The notes: a model not told the origin generated them from the letters alone. A DNA stretch of 64,000 bases from an uncultured Pelagibacteraceae bacterium (GCA_902610115.1 CACLUK010000002.1:19687-83686), one strand, 5' to 3'; counted from the stretch's first letter, positions 26,132 to 35,161 are shown. Made by a program: numbers and translations.

Positions 26132-27808
26132 TTAATAAAGATTTTCTAGTTGTTGTTTATAATTTTTAATTATTTCTTTTCTTTTTAACTTTAAAGTAGG
26201 TGTAAGCATTCCGTTATCAATTGTAAATTCTTCATGAATTAATACAAATTTTTTAATTTTTTCTATTAAAGTTAAACTTTTATTTATATTTTCAATTATA
26301 AGTTTAATTTTTTCGTTATTAATTTCTTTTTCAGTTACAATTAATGCAACTAAGTAATTTTTTTTATCTCCATAAACAAAAGACTGTTTAATATTTTCAT
26401 TTAAACATAAAATATTTTCAACTTTACTAGGAGAAATATTATCTCCACCAAGATTTACAATGATATCTTTTTTTCTATCAGTAATTTTCAAATAATTATT
26501 ATTATCTAGCTCTCCAATGTCACCTGTATGAAGCCATCCATCTTTTATTACTTTTTCTGTCTCCTCTTTCAAATTCCAGTATCCCAGCATAACATTTTCA
26601 CCTTTAATAAGAATTTCTCCATCTTCTGCTATTTTGACTTTATTAGTCTTAAACGGAGGTCCTACTGATTCGACCTTAACTAAATCTGGTAAATTACAGC
26701 TAACGACCGGAGAGGCTTCGGTTAGCCCATATCCTTGTAGTGTGGGTAAACCAACAGCATTTAAAAATTCTCCAATATTTCGATCTAAGGCCCCTCCACC
26801 AGATACGAAGGCTTGGAGATTACCGCCGAACTGATTTCTGATTTTTTTTCTTACTAATTTTTCGCATAAAAAATTTGTGATTTTTTCACTAAATCTTAAT
26901 TCTTCTTTTTTGAGTATTTTTTTACCCAAATATAAAGTCTGCATTATTAATTTTCTTTTTAACCCAGATTGTTTCTCAAAATTCATATGTATTTTTGTAA
27001 AAAGGTTTTGATAAAATCTAGGAACAGCAGTCATGATTGTGGGTTTAGCAACTCCCATATTAGAAATCAGTTTTTCTAAACTTTCGGTGTAAAAAACTTT
27101 TGCTCCAACTATAATTTGTATAAATTGAACTGTGTGTTCATAAGAATGCGATAAAGGTAACCAAGTCAAAAATACTGGATCTTTTTTTTTAGTTAACACT
27201 TCTAATAATTCTACTGCACCTTCGCAATTAGATAAAATACCGCCATGACTTAAAACTACACCCTTAGGATTTCCCGATGTACCTGAAGTATAAATAATAC
27301 AAGCAGGCATATTCCTTTTTAAATCTTTGTTTAATATTTTTTCATTTATTTCCTCATTTAGTATTTCTTGAATTAACAAACTATCAGTATCTATTTTTTC
27401 AAAAGATATTATTTTCTTAACATCATTATTTACGAATTTTTTAATTTTATTATATTGGTCTTGATTTGAAACAAATATCAATGAAGGCTTACAATCATTT
27501 AAAATATATTCATAATCGTTTGCAGAATAAGTTGTAAAAATAGGAACTGAAATACCGCCTGCATTCATAATAGCAATATCGGTCATTAACCAATATGGTC
27601 TATTCTCAGAAAGTATTAAACATCTATCACCTTGTTTTATTAATGATTTAATTTTTGAGGTAAGTTTATAAATTCTTTCAGTAACATCTTCCCAATTATA
27701 AGTTCGTTTGTCAGGTTTAAGCCATTTTAAAAATGGTCTTTTACCCTCAACTTCTTCTGTCTTTTTAAAGTAAAGTTCAACTAAGCTATTTAATTTACTT
27801 ATATCCAT
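26132..27808 (-). CDS. fadD: long-chain acyl-CoA synthetase (AMP-forming)
   Basis: ANL-family ligase, 558 aa, activating fatty acids to acyl-CoA with ATP. The P-loop is CIIYTSGTSGNPKGVVLSHGG, A5 is GYGLTEASPVVSCN, and the hinge region is WLHTGDIGELDNNNYLKITDRKKDIIVNLGGDNISP. It resembles the FadD15/eukaryotic ACSL-type ligases in length and in the ALVALIVT-like C-terminal region. The chain length of its substrate is not deducible. It lies just downstream of tRNA-Leu on the same strand, four bases from the tRNA 3' end, so tRNA processing may define its 5' leader. Confidence 0.85.
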   Translation of the reverse strand: MDISKLNSLVELYFKKTEEVEGKRPFLKWLKPDKRTYNWEDVTERIYKLTSKIKSLIKQGDRCLILSENRPYWLMTDIAIMNAGGISVPIFTTYSANDYEYILNDCKPSLIFVSNQDQYNKIKKFVNNDVKKIISFEKIDTDSLLIQEILNEEINEKILNKDLKRNMPACIIYTSGTSGNPKGVVLSHGGILSNCEGAVELLEVLTKKKDPVFLTWLPLSHSYEHTVQFIQIIVGAKVFYTESLEKLISNMGVAKPTIMTAVPRFYQNLFTKIHMNFEKQSGLKRKLIMQTLYLGKKILKKEELRFSEKITNFLCEKLVRKKIRNQFGGNLQAFVSGGGALDRNIGEFLNAVGLPTLQGYGLTEASPVVSCNLPDLVKVESVGPPFKTNKVKIAEDGEILIKGENVMLGYWNLKEETEKVIKDGWLHTGDIGELDNNNYLKITDRKKDIIVNLGGDNISPSKVENILCLNENIKQSFVYGDKKNYLVALIVTEKEINNEKIKLIIENINKSLTLIEKIKKFVLIHEEFTIDNGMLTPTLKLKRKEIIKNYKQQLENLY

Positions 27809-27812
27809 AACT

Positions 27813-27899
27813 TGGTGGGCGAAGAGAGACTCGAACTCTCAAGGTATTGCTACCACCGGATTTTGAGTCCGGCGCGTCTACCAGTTCCACCATTCGCCC
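27813..27899 (-). tRNA. tRNA-Leu (CAA)
   Basis: Class II tRNA with a long variable arm. The acceptor GGGCGAA pairs with TTCGCCC, the anticodon stem CCGGA/TCCGG encloses loop CTCAAAA with anticodon CAA, the variable arm follows, and the T-loop reads GTTCGAGTC. CCA is encoded. It reads UUG codons. Confidence 0.95.
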
Positions 27900-27913
27900 T
27901 TTTTTAAGATAAT

Positions 27914-28759
27914 CTAATTGATTTTTCTTACTATGAGAACAAAAATAATTGAGGTACAAAACATTATTAAAGCGTAAGCTGCTGTTGGTACCATAAACAC
28001 AATATCATCAAATAATTGTGTTGTTACAAACACGGCTAAAGTTCCATTTTGTAAGCCACATTCTAATGAAATACATTTTCTTTGTGCAATTCCTGATGTC
28101 CAAAATTTTGCAACATAATATCCTACGAAAATCATAGTCATATTTAAAATGAAAGCTATTAGACCTGCTCTAGTTATATAAGAAACAATTCTATCCCATT
28201 CCTCTACCCAAATTGCAATAAATACGACTAAAAATAAAATTACTGACAATCTTTGAATAATAAGAGTTTTGGAAATAATAAAATTAGTCATTAAACTTCT
28301 AACAATCATTCCAAAAACAACAGGAACAGTTACTACAAGGAACATTTTCATTGCGATATTGAGCATTGATATATCTTTTGCTGTTTCAATCCCTAAAAAA
28401 TCGGCAGAATTAAAAACTATCAAAGGAACGATGAAAATACTTAATAAACTGACGATTGCTGTCAAACTGACTGATAGAGCAACATCTCCATCGGCAAACT
28501 TAGTAAGAATATTTGAGGTTACTCCTCCTGGTGCTGCAGCTATTACCATAACTCCTAAAGCTATTTCTGGTGGTAGTGAAATAATACTAATTAAAATAAA
28601 AGCAATTATCGGAAGCAAAATAACCTGACATAAAAAACCTACTAGGAAGTCTCTTGGATTTTTTAAGACCCTTGTAAAATCCCCTATCGTTAAGCCGAGA
28701 CCTAAACCGAACATTATTATGGCAAGACATAAGGGTGCAATTGTAGTTACGATTTCCAT
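27914..28759 (-). CDS. bile acid:sodium symporter (SBF/BASS) family transporter
   Basis: Membrane transporter of 281 aa with nine or ten hydrophobic segments. The start MEIVTTIAPLCLAIIMFGLGLGL and the later AAPGGVTSNILTKFADGDVALSVSLTA are hallmarks of the SBF family, the latter being the core of the first crossover helix. SBF family members carry bile acids, pyruvate or other organic anions with sodium. The substrate in this organism is unknown. It follows the double-HTH regulator gene on the same strand by 14 bp, so the regulator may control it. Confidence 0.85.
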   Translation of the reverse strand: MEIVTTIAPLCLAIIMFGLGLGLTIGDFTRVLKNPRDFLVGFLCQVILLPIIAFILISIISLPPEIALGVMVIAAAPGGVTSNILTKFADGDVALSVSLTAIVSLLSIFIVPLIVFNSADFLGIETAKDISMLNIAMKMFLVVTVPVVFGMIVRSLMTNFIISKTLIIQRLSVILFLVVFIAIWVEEWDRIVSYITRAGLIAFILNMTMIFVGYYVAKFWTSGIAQRKCISLECGLQNGTLAVFVTTQLFDDIVFMVPTAAYALIMFCTSIIFVLIVRKIN

Positions 28760-28773
28760 AATTTTATAAGTTC

Positions 28774-29823
28774 CTATTCTACTTTAAAGGGAGAGTTTTT
28801 CATGAGGTCGAAAATTGTAGTTACGAAACCAGCTTTATGCTTTTGATTATGCATGTAGTTTTCTTCAAAAGATTTGATATTTTTGGGAGATGGTAAAAGT
28901 ATATATTCTAGCTTTTTATTTTTCGTTATTAACTTTTCTTTTGTAAGATACTTTAATTTTCTAATGACTGTGGCTCTTGGTATTGTTGAAATTTCTGAAA
29001 TAGAAGAGGCGTTTATTCCATTTTTGGGAGTATGCCTTAAAAGATGCAAATATAAGTCAGCGTAAGTTCTCGGATCTTCAACAACTCTGCCTTTTACTTG
29101 TTTTGAATAATCGGTAAATTGTGAGATACCAATAGCACCCCAAACATTCCACGTTTCTAAATCACCAAAAAAAGTTCTGTGTCTTACTAAAAAGGGAATC
29201 TGAAGCCTTAGCCAATGTTGCCAACATATAGTAAAGTAAGTGTCTATAAATTTCTCAATTTCTTCTTTTTTGAATGATCTTCCAAACCAGTCTTCTTTCC
29301 CAAGGATGGTGCTGGTTTTTTCTAGGAAATTTGCCATCATTATTTTTGAATTAGATGGTTTTTGCACTCGATTTATTGCGTTATTAAAAATAATAGTTTT
29401 CCCTTTTCTAAAAATTATATTTTGACTTTGCAAAAAATTAACTTTTCTTCTTATTGTTTCTTTAGGAATATTAAGCTCTTTTGAAATCTCAATTAGGTTA
29501 ATCTTATCAATATTTAATTCGTTTTTTTCATAAAATTCCTGAAATGAAAGATATTGAAAACGATCTGAATATTTTTGAAATACTTGATTTACTAAATAAA
29601 CTAAAATTAAATAACTATCGTAATCTTTAAAGGTACTATAAGCATTATTGCACCATGATTGCTGTAACTTGAACCACAAAGATACTGTTTCATTAGAATT
29701 TTTAGATAAGACGTCGTAAACTTGGTCAGAATTTAATGTGTTAAAAAATTTGTTTTCAAAAGACGGTTTTTTTTTTAAAGGCTCGAAAATTTTTACAGTT
29801 TTTAGATCTACTGGTTTAGACAT
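28774..29823 (-). CDS. putative transcriptional regulator with two winged-HTH segments
   Basis: I do not recognise a named family. The 349-aa protein carries two similar helix-turn-helix regions, ISKELNIPKETIRRKVNFLQ near residues 108-127 and ISEISTIPRATVIRKLKYLT near 283-302, each followed by a wing-like KGKTIIF or KNKKLEYIL. No signal peptide or membrane segment is seen. The central part (IDTYFTICWQHWLRLQIPFL) is aromatic-rich and might sense a ligand. It is directly preceded by the 61-aa membrane protein gene (stop codon abuts start codon) and followed by the SBF symporter gene, which suggests a sensing/transport operon. Confidence 0.6.
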   Translation of the reverse strand: MSKPVDLKTVKIFEPLKKKPSFENKFFNTLNSDQVYDVLSKNSNETVSLWFKLQQSWCNNAYSTFKDYDSYLILVYLVNQVFQKYSDRFQYLSFQEFYEKNELNIDKINLIEISKELNIPKETIRRKVNFLQSQNIIFRKGKTIIFNNAINRVQKPSNSKIMMANFLEKTSTILGKEDWFGRSFKKEEIEKFIDTYFTICWQHWLRLQIPFLVRHRTFFGDLETWNVWGAIGISQFTDYSKQVKGRVVEDPRTYADLYLHLLRHTPKNGINASSISEISTIPRATVIRKLKYLTKEKLITKNKKLEYILLPSPKNIKSFEENYMHNQKHKAGFVTTIFDLMKNSPFKVE

Positions 29824-30009
29824 TTATTTTTTCCACGTTACGCTTTGATTAATTAAAATAGCCATCAAAATCCAAATAATAAACGTCCCTTCCGGCGAGA
29901 AACCGTAATCAGCACCAAACATTCCTGCAACTATAACGATTGAATAAATAGCGACTGTAGATAATATTAGACTTGCCAGATACCTGAGGATTGTGCATTT
30001 TAAATTCAT
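29824..30009 (-). CDS. small two-span membrane protein
   Basis: A 61-aa protein with two hydrophobic helices (LASLILSTVAIYSIVIVAGM and GTFIIWILMAILINQSV) joined by a short acidic loop, and a basic C-terminal WKK. No family recognised. Its stop codon touches the start of the double-HTH regulator, so it is co-translated with it and may be its membrane partner. Its start codon ATG overlaps the divergent ATG of the YqaA gene (CATGA); an internal start would be needed to avoid this. Confidence 0.5.
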   Translation of the reverse strand: MNLKCTILRYLASLILSTVAIYSIVIVAGMFGADYGFSPEGTFIIWILMAILINQSVTWKK

Positions 30010-30607
30010 GATCTTAAAAAAATTATACGATAGATGTGTTGAGCTTGCTAGACATAAATTTTCAAAGACTTTATTAGGTTTTGTAGCATTTATCGAAAGT
30101 TTCTTTTTCCCAGTTCCGCCTGATTTAATGATTGTTCCAATGGTAGTGGCAAAGAGAGAGGATTATCTTAAGATATTTTTTATAGCTACAACGGGCTCTG
30201 TTTTAGGAGGGTTGTTTGGATACATGCTAGGAGTTTTCTTTTTAGATGCATCGATGGTCATTATTGAATTTTATGGTTACGAGGAAAAAGTTTTTGAGAT
30301 GCAAGATAAGATGTCTACAAAAGGTGGTTTTTTAGCTTGGCTTGGAATTATGTTTTTAGCTGGCTTTACCCCACTTCCTTTTAAAGTTTTTACTATTACC
30401 AGTGGGGTGATCGCCTATAATCTTCCAGTATTTTTCTTTATATGTTTATTTACTAGAGGGCTAAGATTTTTCTTAGTTTCTTATTTAACATTTCTTTTTG
30501 GTAAAAAATTTGGTGATTTCATCGAGAAAAGAGGTGCGCTATGGTTTACATTAACTGGAATTTTTATTGTGGTTTTAGCCGCCGTCCTTTATATAATTTT
30601 CACCTAA
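30008..30607 (+). CDS. YqaA/DedA-family membrane protein
   Basis: SNARE-associated (DedA/VTT) type membrane protein, about 199 aa from ATG 30008; the track start 29993 is the alternative. Typical sequence includes FIESFFFPVPPDLMIVPMVV, GSVLGGLFGYMLG and MFLAGFTPLPFKVFTITSGV. DedA relatives scramble or translocate phospholipids or undecaprenyl-phosphate; the role of the YqaA branch is not settled. The stop overlaps the DsbB start (TAATG). Confidence 0.82.
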   Translation: MILKKLYDRCVELARHKFSKTLLGFVAFIESFFFPVPPDLMIVPMVVAKREDYLKIFFIATTGSVLGGLFGYMLGVFFLDASMVIIEFYGYEEKVFEMQDKMSTKGGFLAWLGIMFLAGFTPLPFKVFTITSGVIAYNLPVFFFICLFTRGLRFFLVSYLTFLFGKKFGDFIEKRGALWFTLTGIFIVVLAAVLYIIFT

Positions 30608-31089
30608 TGTTGAGTAACAATAAGTTAGTTTTAAACAGTATATTAGCCTTTAGTTTTTTATCTTTGGCTATAGCTTATTTTATTCAATACGTATTAGGAC
30701 ATGAGCCTTGTAATTTATGTTTAATTGAGAGAATTCCTTATTTAGCGTCTTTAATACTTATTTCATTAATATTTATAATCAATAAATTTGAAAAAGTAAT
30801 TAGTGCTATTGTGCTATTATTTTTTATTTTTGGTTCAGTAGTTTCTTTTTATCATGTTGGGATTGAGCAAGGATTTTTTAGTGAGTCTCTGGTGTGCGAT
30901 TTAGGTTCTTCTAGTATGGATATGTCAAAAGAAGATTTGCTAAAACAATTTCAAAATAAGACTCCAATAAGCTGTAAAGACGTTACTTTTACGTTTTTTG
31001 GACTTTCTCTTGCTACAATAAATACAATTATATCAATTCTATTAAGTGGTATTATGGTCAAAGTAATTAAAAATTATGGAAAAAACTAA
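30607..31089 (+). CDS. dsbB: disulfide bond formation protein DsbB
   Basis: Inner-membrane quinone-linked oxidase that re-oxidises DsbA. ATG 30607 gives a 160-aa protein; the track start 30541 adds 22 residues with no membrane character. Four membrane helices are visible. The first redox pair is GHEPCNLCLIERIPY, and the second pair corresponds to VCDLG plus PISCKDV. No dsbA is in the window. The 3' end overlaps coq7 by 14 bp. Confidence 0.88.
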   Translation: MLSNNKLVLNSILAFSFLSLAIAYFIQYVLGHEPCNLCLIERIPYLASLILISLIFIINKFEKVISAIVLLFFIFGSVVSFYHVGIEQGFFSESLVCDLGSSSMDMSKEDLLKQFQNKTPISCKDVTFTFFGLSLATINTIISILLSGIMVKVIKNYGKN

Positions 31090-31609
31090 TAAAAAAACTT
31101 TAGAAGAAATTATAAGAGTTGATCACGCTGGAGAGCGTGGGGCTATTAAAATCTACGAAGGTCAGTTACTTGCTCTTAAGACTTTCAAACAAAATGCTTC
31201 CTTAAAAAGAAAAATTGAGGAAATGAAAGAGCACGAAAGAGAGCATTACGAATACTTTGATAAAGAAATTAAAAAAAGAAATATTCAGCCAACTAAACTT
31301 TTACCTCTCTGGGATTTAATGGGAGTTACTTTGGGTTTTGGAACTGCGATGCTCGGTGAAAGAGCAGCTATGTTATGTACTGCCTCTGTTGAAGAAGTAA
31401 TCGACGGGCATTACAAAGACCAAACATATAAACTTGGAAAAGATGAAGAGGAATTGAAAAAGAAAATTATTAAGTTTAGACAAGATGAACTTGATCATAA
31501 AGATATAGCTTATGACAATGGTGCAACAAAAAAAGGTTTATTTGGGGTGTTAGATAAAGTTATCAAAACTTCATCAAGAATAGCTATCACAATTTCTGAA
31601 AAAATTTAA
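31076..31609 (+). CDS. coq7: demethoxyubiquinone hydroxylase Coq7
   Basis: Di-iron monooxygenase of ubiquinone biosynthesis, 177 aa. The four-helix metal ligands appear as RVDHAGERGAIKIYEGQ, EHEREHYEYFDKE, VEEVIDGHYKD and DELDHKDIAYD, matching the ExnExxH pattern. It hydroxylates 2-polyprenyl-3-methyl-6-methoxy-benzoquinol at the membrane. It is translationally coupled to dsbB, whose electron acceptor is also ubiquinone. Confidence 0.95.
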   Translation: MEKTNKKTLEEIIRVDHAGERGAIKIYEGQLLALKTFKQNASLKRKIEEMKEHEREHYEYFDKEIKKRNIQPTKLLPLWDLMGVTLGFGTAMLGERAAMLCTASVEEVIDGHYKDQTYKLGKDEEELKKKIIKFRQDELDHKDIAYDNGATKKGLFGVLDKVIKTSSRIAITISEKI

Positions 31610-32179
31610 TTACGGTTCTAATTCGATATCCCAATAAAGATAGTCCATCCAACTTTCGTGAAGAAAATTAGGCGGAAAATTTCTACCATTTCTGTGAAGG
31701 TCTTCTACAGTAGGAGCGTAAGGTTTGTTAGCTAATTTCAAATCACAGTCTTTATAGAGTTTACCTCCTTTTTTAACGTTGCAACTGGAACAAGCTGTAA
31801 CTACGTTGTTCCAATCTGTAAGACCGCCTTTGGACTTTGGGAGAAGGTGATCAAATGTTAAATCTTTTTTGTCTCCACAATATTGGCAAGCAAACTTATC
31901 TCTCAAAAAAACGTTAAATCTTGTAAAGTTTGGATTTTTTGATGGTTGTATAAAATTTTTTAAAGCTATAACACTTGGTAAATTCATTTCAAAAGATGGA
32001 CTTCTAATTTTTCTTTTGTAATTTGAAACAATACTTACTCTATCTAAAAAAACTGATTTAACTGCATCTTGCCAGCACCATATTGAAAGGGGATAATAAC
32101 TCAAAGGTCTAAAATCAGCATTAAGAACCAATGCTGGGCATTTTTCTAACGGAACTTTTTCTGCAGAAGAAATAATCAT
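31610..32179 (-). CDS. HNH endonuclease family protein
   Basis: A 189-aa protein with a central HNH motif: CQYCGDKKDLTFDHLLPKSK then NNVVTACSSCNVKKGGK, that is, two CxxC zinc pairs and the H-N-H core near residues 95-140. Homologues are single-copy and chromosomal in many alphaproteobacteria, not restriction-associated, and their role is unclear. It is convergent with coq7 with no gap between stop codons. Confidence 0.85.
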   Translation of the reverse strand: MIISSAEKVPLEKCPALVLNADFRPLSYYPLSIWCWQDAVKSVFLDRVSIVSNYKRKIRSPSFEMNLPSVIALKNFIQPSKNPNFTRFNVFLRDKFACQYCGDKKDLTFDHLLPKSKGGLTDWNNVVTACSSCNVKKGGKLYKDCDLKLANKPYAPTVEDLHRNGRNFPPNFLHESWMDYLYWDIELEP

Positions 32180-32243
32180 AACTAAAGCTAACTGATAAGA
32201 AAAATTTTATCAAGTTATAATTATGTACCAGGTAAAATACTTA

Positions 32244-32897
32244 TTAATTAAAATGTTTTTTAATGAATTGAAGACCCAAACTTGACCCCTCAGTTGGTAT
32301 ACGATGTTCACAGTGTTTAAATATTTTTGTTTCAATTTCGTAATTATTTTTTCCAAAAAATTCTTTTGCTTCAAGAAGTGATTCTATTGGAACAACTTGG
32401 TCAAGATCTCCATGCATTAAGATAATATTCGGTCTGGAAATTATATTTTTAGAGAGATGTTCTGTGCTTATAATTCTACCAGAATATCCAACAACTGAGT
32501 TTATAGTATCTTTTCGCTTTATTCCTGTTTGCAAGGTTATCATACAACCTTGGCTAAAACCGCCAATGATAATTTCATTAGCTTTTAAATTATATTTTTC
32601 CTTAACTTCATCTATTAATTTATTAAGTTTATTCTCAGCTACTAAAGATTTCGATAAAATTTGTTCAGGGGTTTGATCCATTAAGTCGAACCATTGAAAA
32701 CCTGTTGGACTTGCTGCACATTTTTCAGGAGCGTCTGGACAGATTATAATCGTATCAGGTAAATGTGCTCTCCAATAATTTGCTAAAATTGAAATATCTT
32801 TACCGTCTCCACCATAACCGTGGCAAAGAATTACTGCATTCTTCGGTTTTTCTTTAGAAAGTGGCTCTAAAATAATTGTATTTAATGAAAAGGTCAT
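32244..32897 (-). CDS. alpha/beta hydrolase, phospholipase/carboxylesterase type
   Basis: Serine esterase of the YpfH/Abhydrolase_2 group, 217 aa. The nucleophile elbow is GGFSQGCMI, the catalytic aspartate is in HGDLDQVVP, and the histidine in CEHRIP. The oxyanion loop is LCHGYGGDGKD. Natural substrate unknown; carboxylesters or lysophospholipids are likely. The gene starts only 15 bp from the divergent HIG1-like gene. Confidence 0.85.
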   Translation of the reverse strand: MTFSLNTIILEPLSKEKPKNAVILCHGYGGDGKDISILANYWRAHLPDTIIICPDAPEKCAASPTGFQWFDLMDQTPEQILSKSLVAENKLNKLIDEVKEKYNLKANEIIIGGFSQGCMITLQTGIKRKDTINSVVGYSGRIISTEHLSKNIISRPNIILMHGDLDQVVPIESLLEAKEFFGKNNYEIETKIFKHCEHRIPTEGSSLGLQFIKKHFN

Positions 32898-32912
32898 ATA
32901 GATAAAATATTA

Positions 32913-33113
32913 ATGTCAGAATTTTTATTTAACTTTATTGGTTTCACTTTATTAGGTGCAGTTGCCATAGTTTTAATAATGGGTATTTATACTTTATTTA
33001 AAGGTGGAAGTACTAGTAAAAAATATTCTAATAAACTTATGCAGTTAAGGGTATTGTTGCAATTTATTGCAATAATAGTTTTAGTTTTGCTTGCTTATTT
33101 TTTTAAAGACTAA
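32913..33113 (+). CDS. HIG1-domain small membrane protein
   Basis: A 66-aa protein with two membrane helices (GFTLLGAVAIVLIMGIYTLF and LLQFIAIIVLVLLAYFF) around a basic loop KGGSTSKKYSNKLMQLRV. The loop and topology match HIG1/twin-transmembrane proteins, related to respiratory-supercomplex factors of mitochondria. A role near terminal oxidases is plausible but not shown. Its last 4 bases overlap the convergent TlpA-like gene. Confidence 0.75.
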   Translation: MSEFLFNFIGFTLLGAVAIVLIMGIYTLFKGGSTSKKYSNKLMQLRVLLQFIAIIVLVLLAYFFKD

Positions 33114-33637
33114 ATATATTTTCTTAAAAAGTTAATAAATTCATCACTGGCAAAATCAATTTCTCCAATCACTTTACCGAATTCTTTGCCTTCTTTATTA
33201 ATTAATATGCTTGTAGGTAAGCCTCTTAATTTGAACCCTTTGACTAATCTCAATTCAGGGTCATAATAAGTTTTTAGATCTTTTACTCCTATATCTTTAA
33301 AAAATTTATCTACTTTTATATTATTTGGTTTTTCCATATTCACCGCAAAAATATCAATTTCTGGTAACTTATTGCCTAGTTTTTCTAAAGAGGGCATTTC
33401 TTTTCGACACGGTGCACACCACGTAGCCCAAAAATTTATTATCATGATCTTGCCTCTTTTGTTGACTAAATCAACGTCTTGAAGATTTGAGTCTTTAAAT
33501 TTGAGTTCGCTGATAATTTGAGGTTTTTCATGAATAATAACATTTTTTGAAAAATCTTCTGCTCCGTTAAGATTTTGGCTAAGAAGAGATAAAACTATTA
33601 TGTGAATATAGATTTTAAAAGATTTACTAATTTTCAT
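33110..33637 (-). CDS. TlpA-like thiol:disulfide oxidoreductase
   Basis: Exported thioredoxin-fold protein, 175 aa. Signal sequence to about residue 25 (ending LNGA). The active site is NFWATWCAPCRKEMPSLEKLG and the cis-proline loop is GLPTSILINKEG. Such proteins reduce cytochrome-c or oxidase cysteines in the periplasm. The argH-tlpA neighbourhood is frequent in alphaproteobacteria. It starts 30 bp from argH, divergently. Confidence 0.88.
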   Translation of the reverse strand: MKISKSFKIYIHIIVLSLLSQNLNGAEDFSKNVIIHEKPQIISELKFKDSNLQDVDLVNKRGKIMIINFWATWCAPCRKEMPSLEKLGNKLPEIDIFAVNMEKPNNIKVDKFFKDIGVKDLKTYYDPELRLVKGFKLRGLPTSILINKEGKEFGKVIGEIDFASDEFINFLRKYI

Positions 33638-33667
33638 ATTAATTTAAATTGTAGATAACATAGTAAA

Positions 33668-35050
33668 ATGAAAAATAAAACTGTTTGGGCGAATAGACTA
33701 AAAGGAAAGACATCGCTTTCTTTTCAAAAAATAGGCTCATCTATAAGTGTAGATAAAAGACTTTATGAGCAAGATATAGCTGCGTCCATTGTTCATACCA
33801 AAATGCTCGTTAAACAAAAGATTATTGGCAAAAAAGAAGGATCTAAAATTATCAATGGTCTTAAAAAAATTAAATCGCAGATTGATAAGGGAAAGTTTAA
33901 ATTTCAAGAAAAATTTGAGGATATTCATTTAAATATAGAAAAAAAATTATTTGAATTGATTGGTCCTTCAGCAGGTTTTTTGCACACAGCGAGATCAAGA
34001 AATGATCAAGTTGTTACAGATTTCAAATTATGGATTAAAAAATCATCAAAAGAAACTATAGCTAACATTAACTCTTTAATGAAAATTTTAATCAAAAAAG
34101 CAGAGAAAAATGTTGATATTGTTATGCCTGGCTTAACACATCTTAAGAATGCTCAACCTATTTCATTTGCACATTATCTTCTGTCTTACTTTGAAATGCT
34201 TAAAAGAGATAAAAAAAGATTCGAAAATAATATTAAACTTTTAGATGAGTGCCCATTAGGTTCAGCCGCACTAGCGGGTACTTCTTATAAAATAGATAGA
34301 AATTATACTTCAAGACAACTTGGTTTTAAGAAACCAACTGATAATTCAATAGACTCTGTTGCAGACAGAGACTTTGCAGTAGATTTTTTATATGCATCTG
34401 CTTTATGTGCAATGCATTTATCTAGATTGGCTGAAGATTTTATAATTTTTAATTCAAATGCATTTAATTTAATTTCATTTGATGACAGCATGTTAACTGG
34501 TTCATCGATAATGCCACAAAAGAAAAATCCTGACCCTGCTGAATTAATCAGAGGTAAAGTTGGCTTGAACTATGGCAATTTAAATTCGATGCTTACTATA
34601 ATGAAGGGACTTCCAATGTCTTATTTTAAAGATCTTCAGGATGATAAAAAACTTGTCTTTGATGGATTTGATACTTTAAACGACTCATTAGTTTTAAGTC
34701 TTGAGTTAGTGAATTCAATAAAGCCAAATAAAAAAAATATGCTAAAAATGGCTAATGCAGGTTTTACCACGGCTACTGATTTTGCTGATTATTTGGTAAA
34801 GGAAAAGAAACTCACTTTTAGAGAATCTTATGCGGTTACAGCAAAATTAGTGAATTACGCCGAAAAGAAAAATAAATTGTTATCTGAATTATCTTTACAA
34901 GAAATAATGAAAATTTACAAAAATTTGGATAAAAATGTACTAAAAATATTTGATGTAAATAATTCTATGAACTCAAAAAAATCCTATGGAGGGACTTCTA
35001 CTGCTAATGTTAAAGCAATGATTAAAAAATATAAAAAGGAGGTAAAATGA
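33668..35050 (+). CDS. argH: argininosuccinate lyase
   Basis: Last enzyme of arginine biosynthesis, cleaving argininosuccinate to arginine and fumarate; 460 aa, normal length. The superfamily signature GSSIMPQKKNPDPAELIRGK is intact, together with HTARSRNDQVVTDFKLW near the N-terminus. The stop codon overlaps the small lipoprotein start (ATGA), so argH, the lipoprotein and lysA form one transcript. Confidence 0.96.
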   Translation: MKNKTVWANRLKGKTSLSFQKIGSSISVDKRLYEQDIAASIVHTKMLVKQKIIGKKEGSKIINGLKKIKSQIDKGKFKFQEKFEDIHLNIEKKLFELIGPSAGFLHTARSRNDQVVTDFKLWIKKSSKETIANINSLMKILIKKAEKNVDIVMPGLTHLKNAQPISFAHYLLSYFEMLKRDKKRFENNIKLLDECPLGSAALAGTSYKIDRNYTSRQLGFKKPTDNSIDSVADRDFAVDFLYASALCAMHLSRLAEDFIIFNSNAFNLISFDDSMLTGSSIMPQKKNPDPAELIRGKVGLNYGNLNSMLTIMKGLPMSYFKDLQDDKKLVFDGFDTLNDSLVLSLELVNSIKPNKKNMLKMANAGFTTATDFADYLVKEKKLTFRESYAVTAKLVNYAEKKNKLLSELSLQEIMKIYKNLDKNVLKIFDVNNSMNSKKSYGGTSTANVKAMIKKYKKEVK

Positions 35051-35157
35051 AAATATTGGTATTAATTTGTATAATAATTTTAACTCTATCTGGATGCGGA
35101 AAGAAATCAGAGCCAAAGTATCAAGGAAAATTTAATCATATACAAATAATTTTATAA
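35047..35157 (+). CDS. 36-residue lipoprotein, LptM-like
   Basis: Too short for the ORF track. It starts within the argH stop (ATGA) after a strong AAAGGAGG site. The sequence begins MKILVLICIIILTLSGCGKK with a clear lipobox LSG-C, then a short charged tail ending KFNHIQIIL. Its place between argH and lysA and its size match the LPAM-type lipoprotein found in front of lysA or dapF in many proteobacteria, known as LptM/YifL in enterobacteria, which helps LptD assembly. The family match is by position and lipobox; the tail is not diagnostic. Confidence 0.75.
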   Translation: MKILVLICIIILTLSGCGKKSEPKYQGKFNHIQIIL

Positions 35158-35161
35158 TTTT

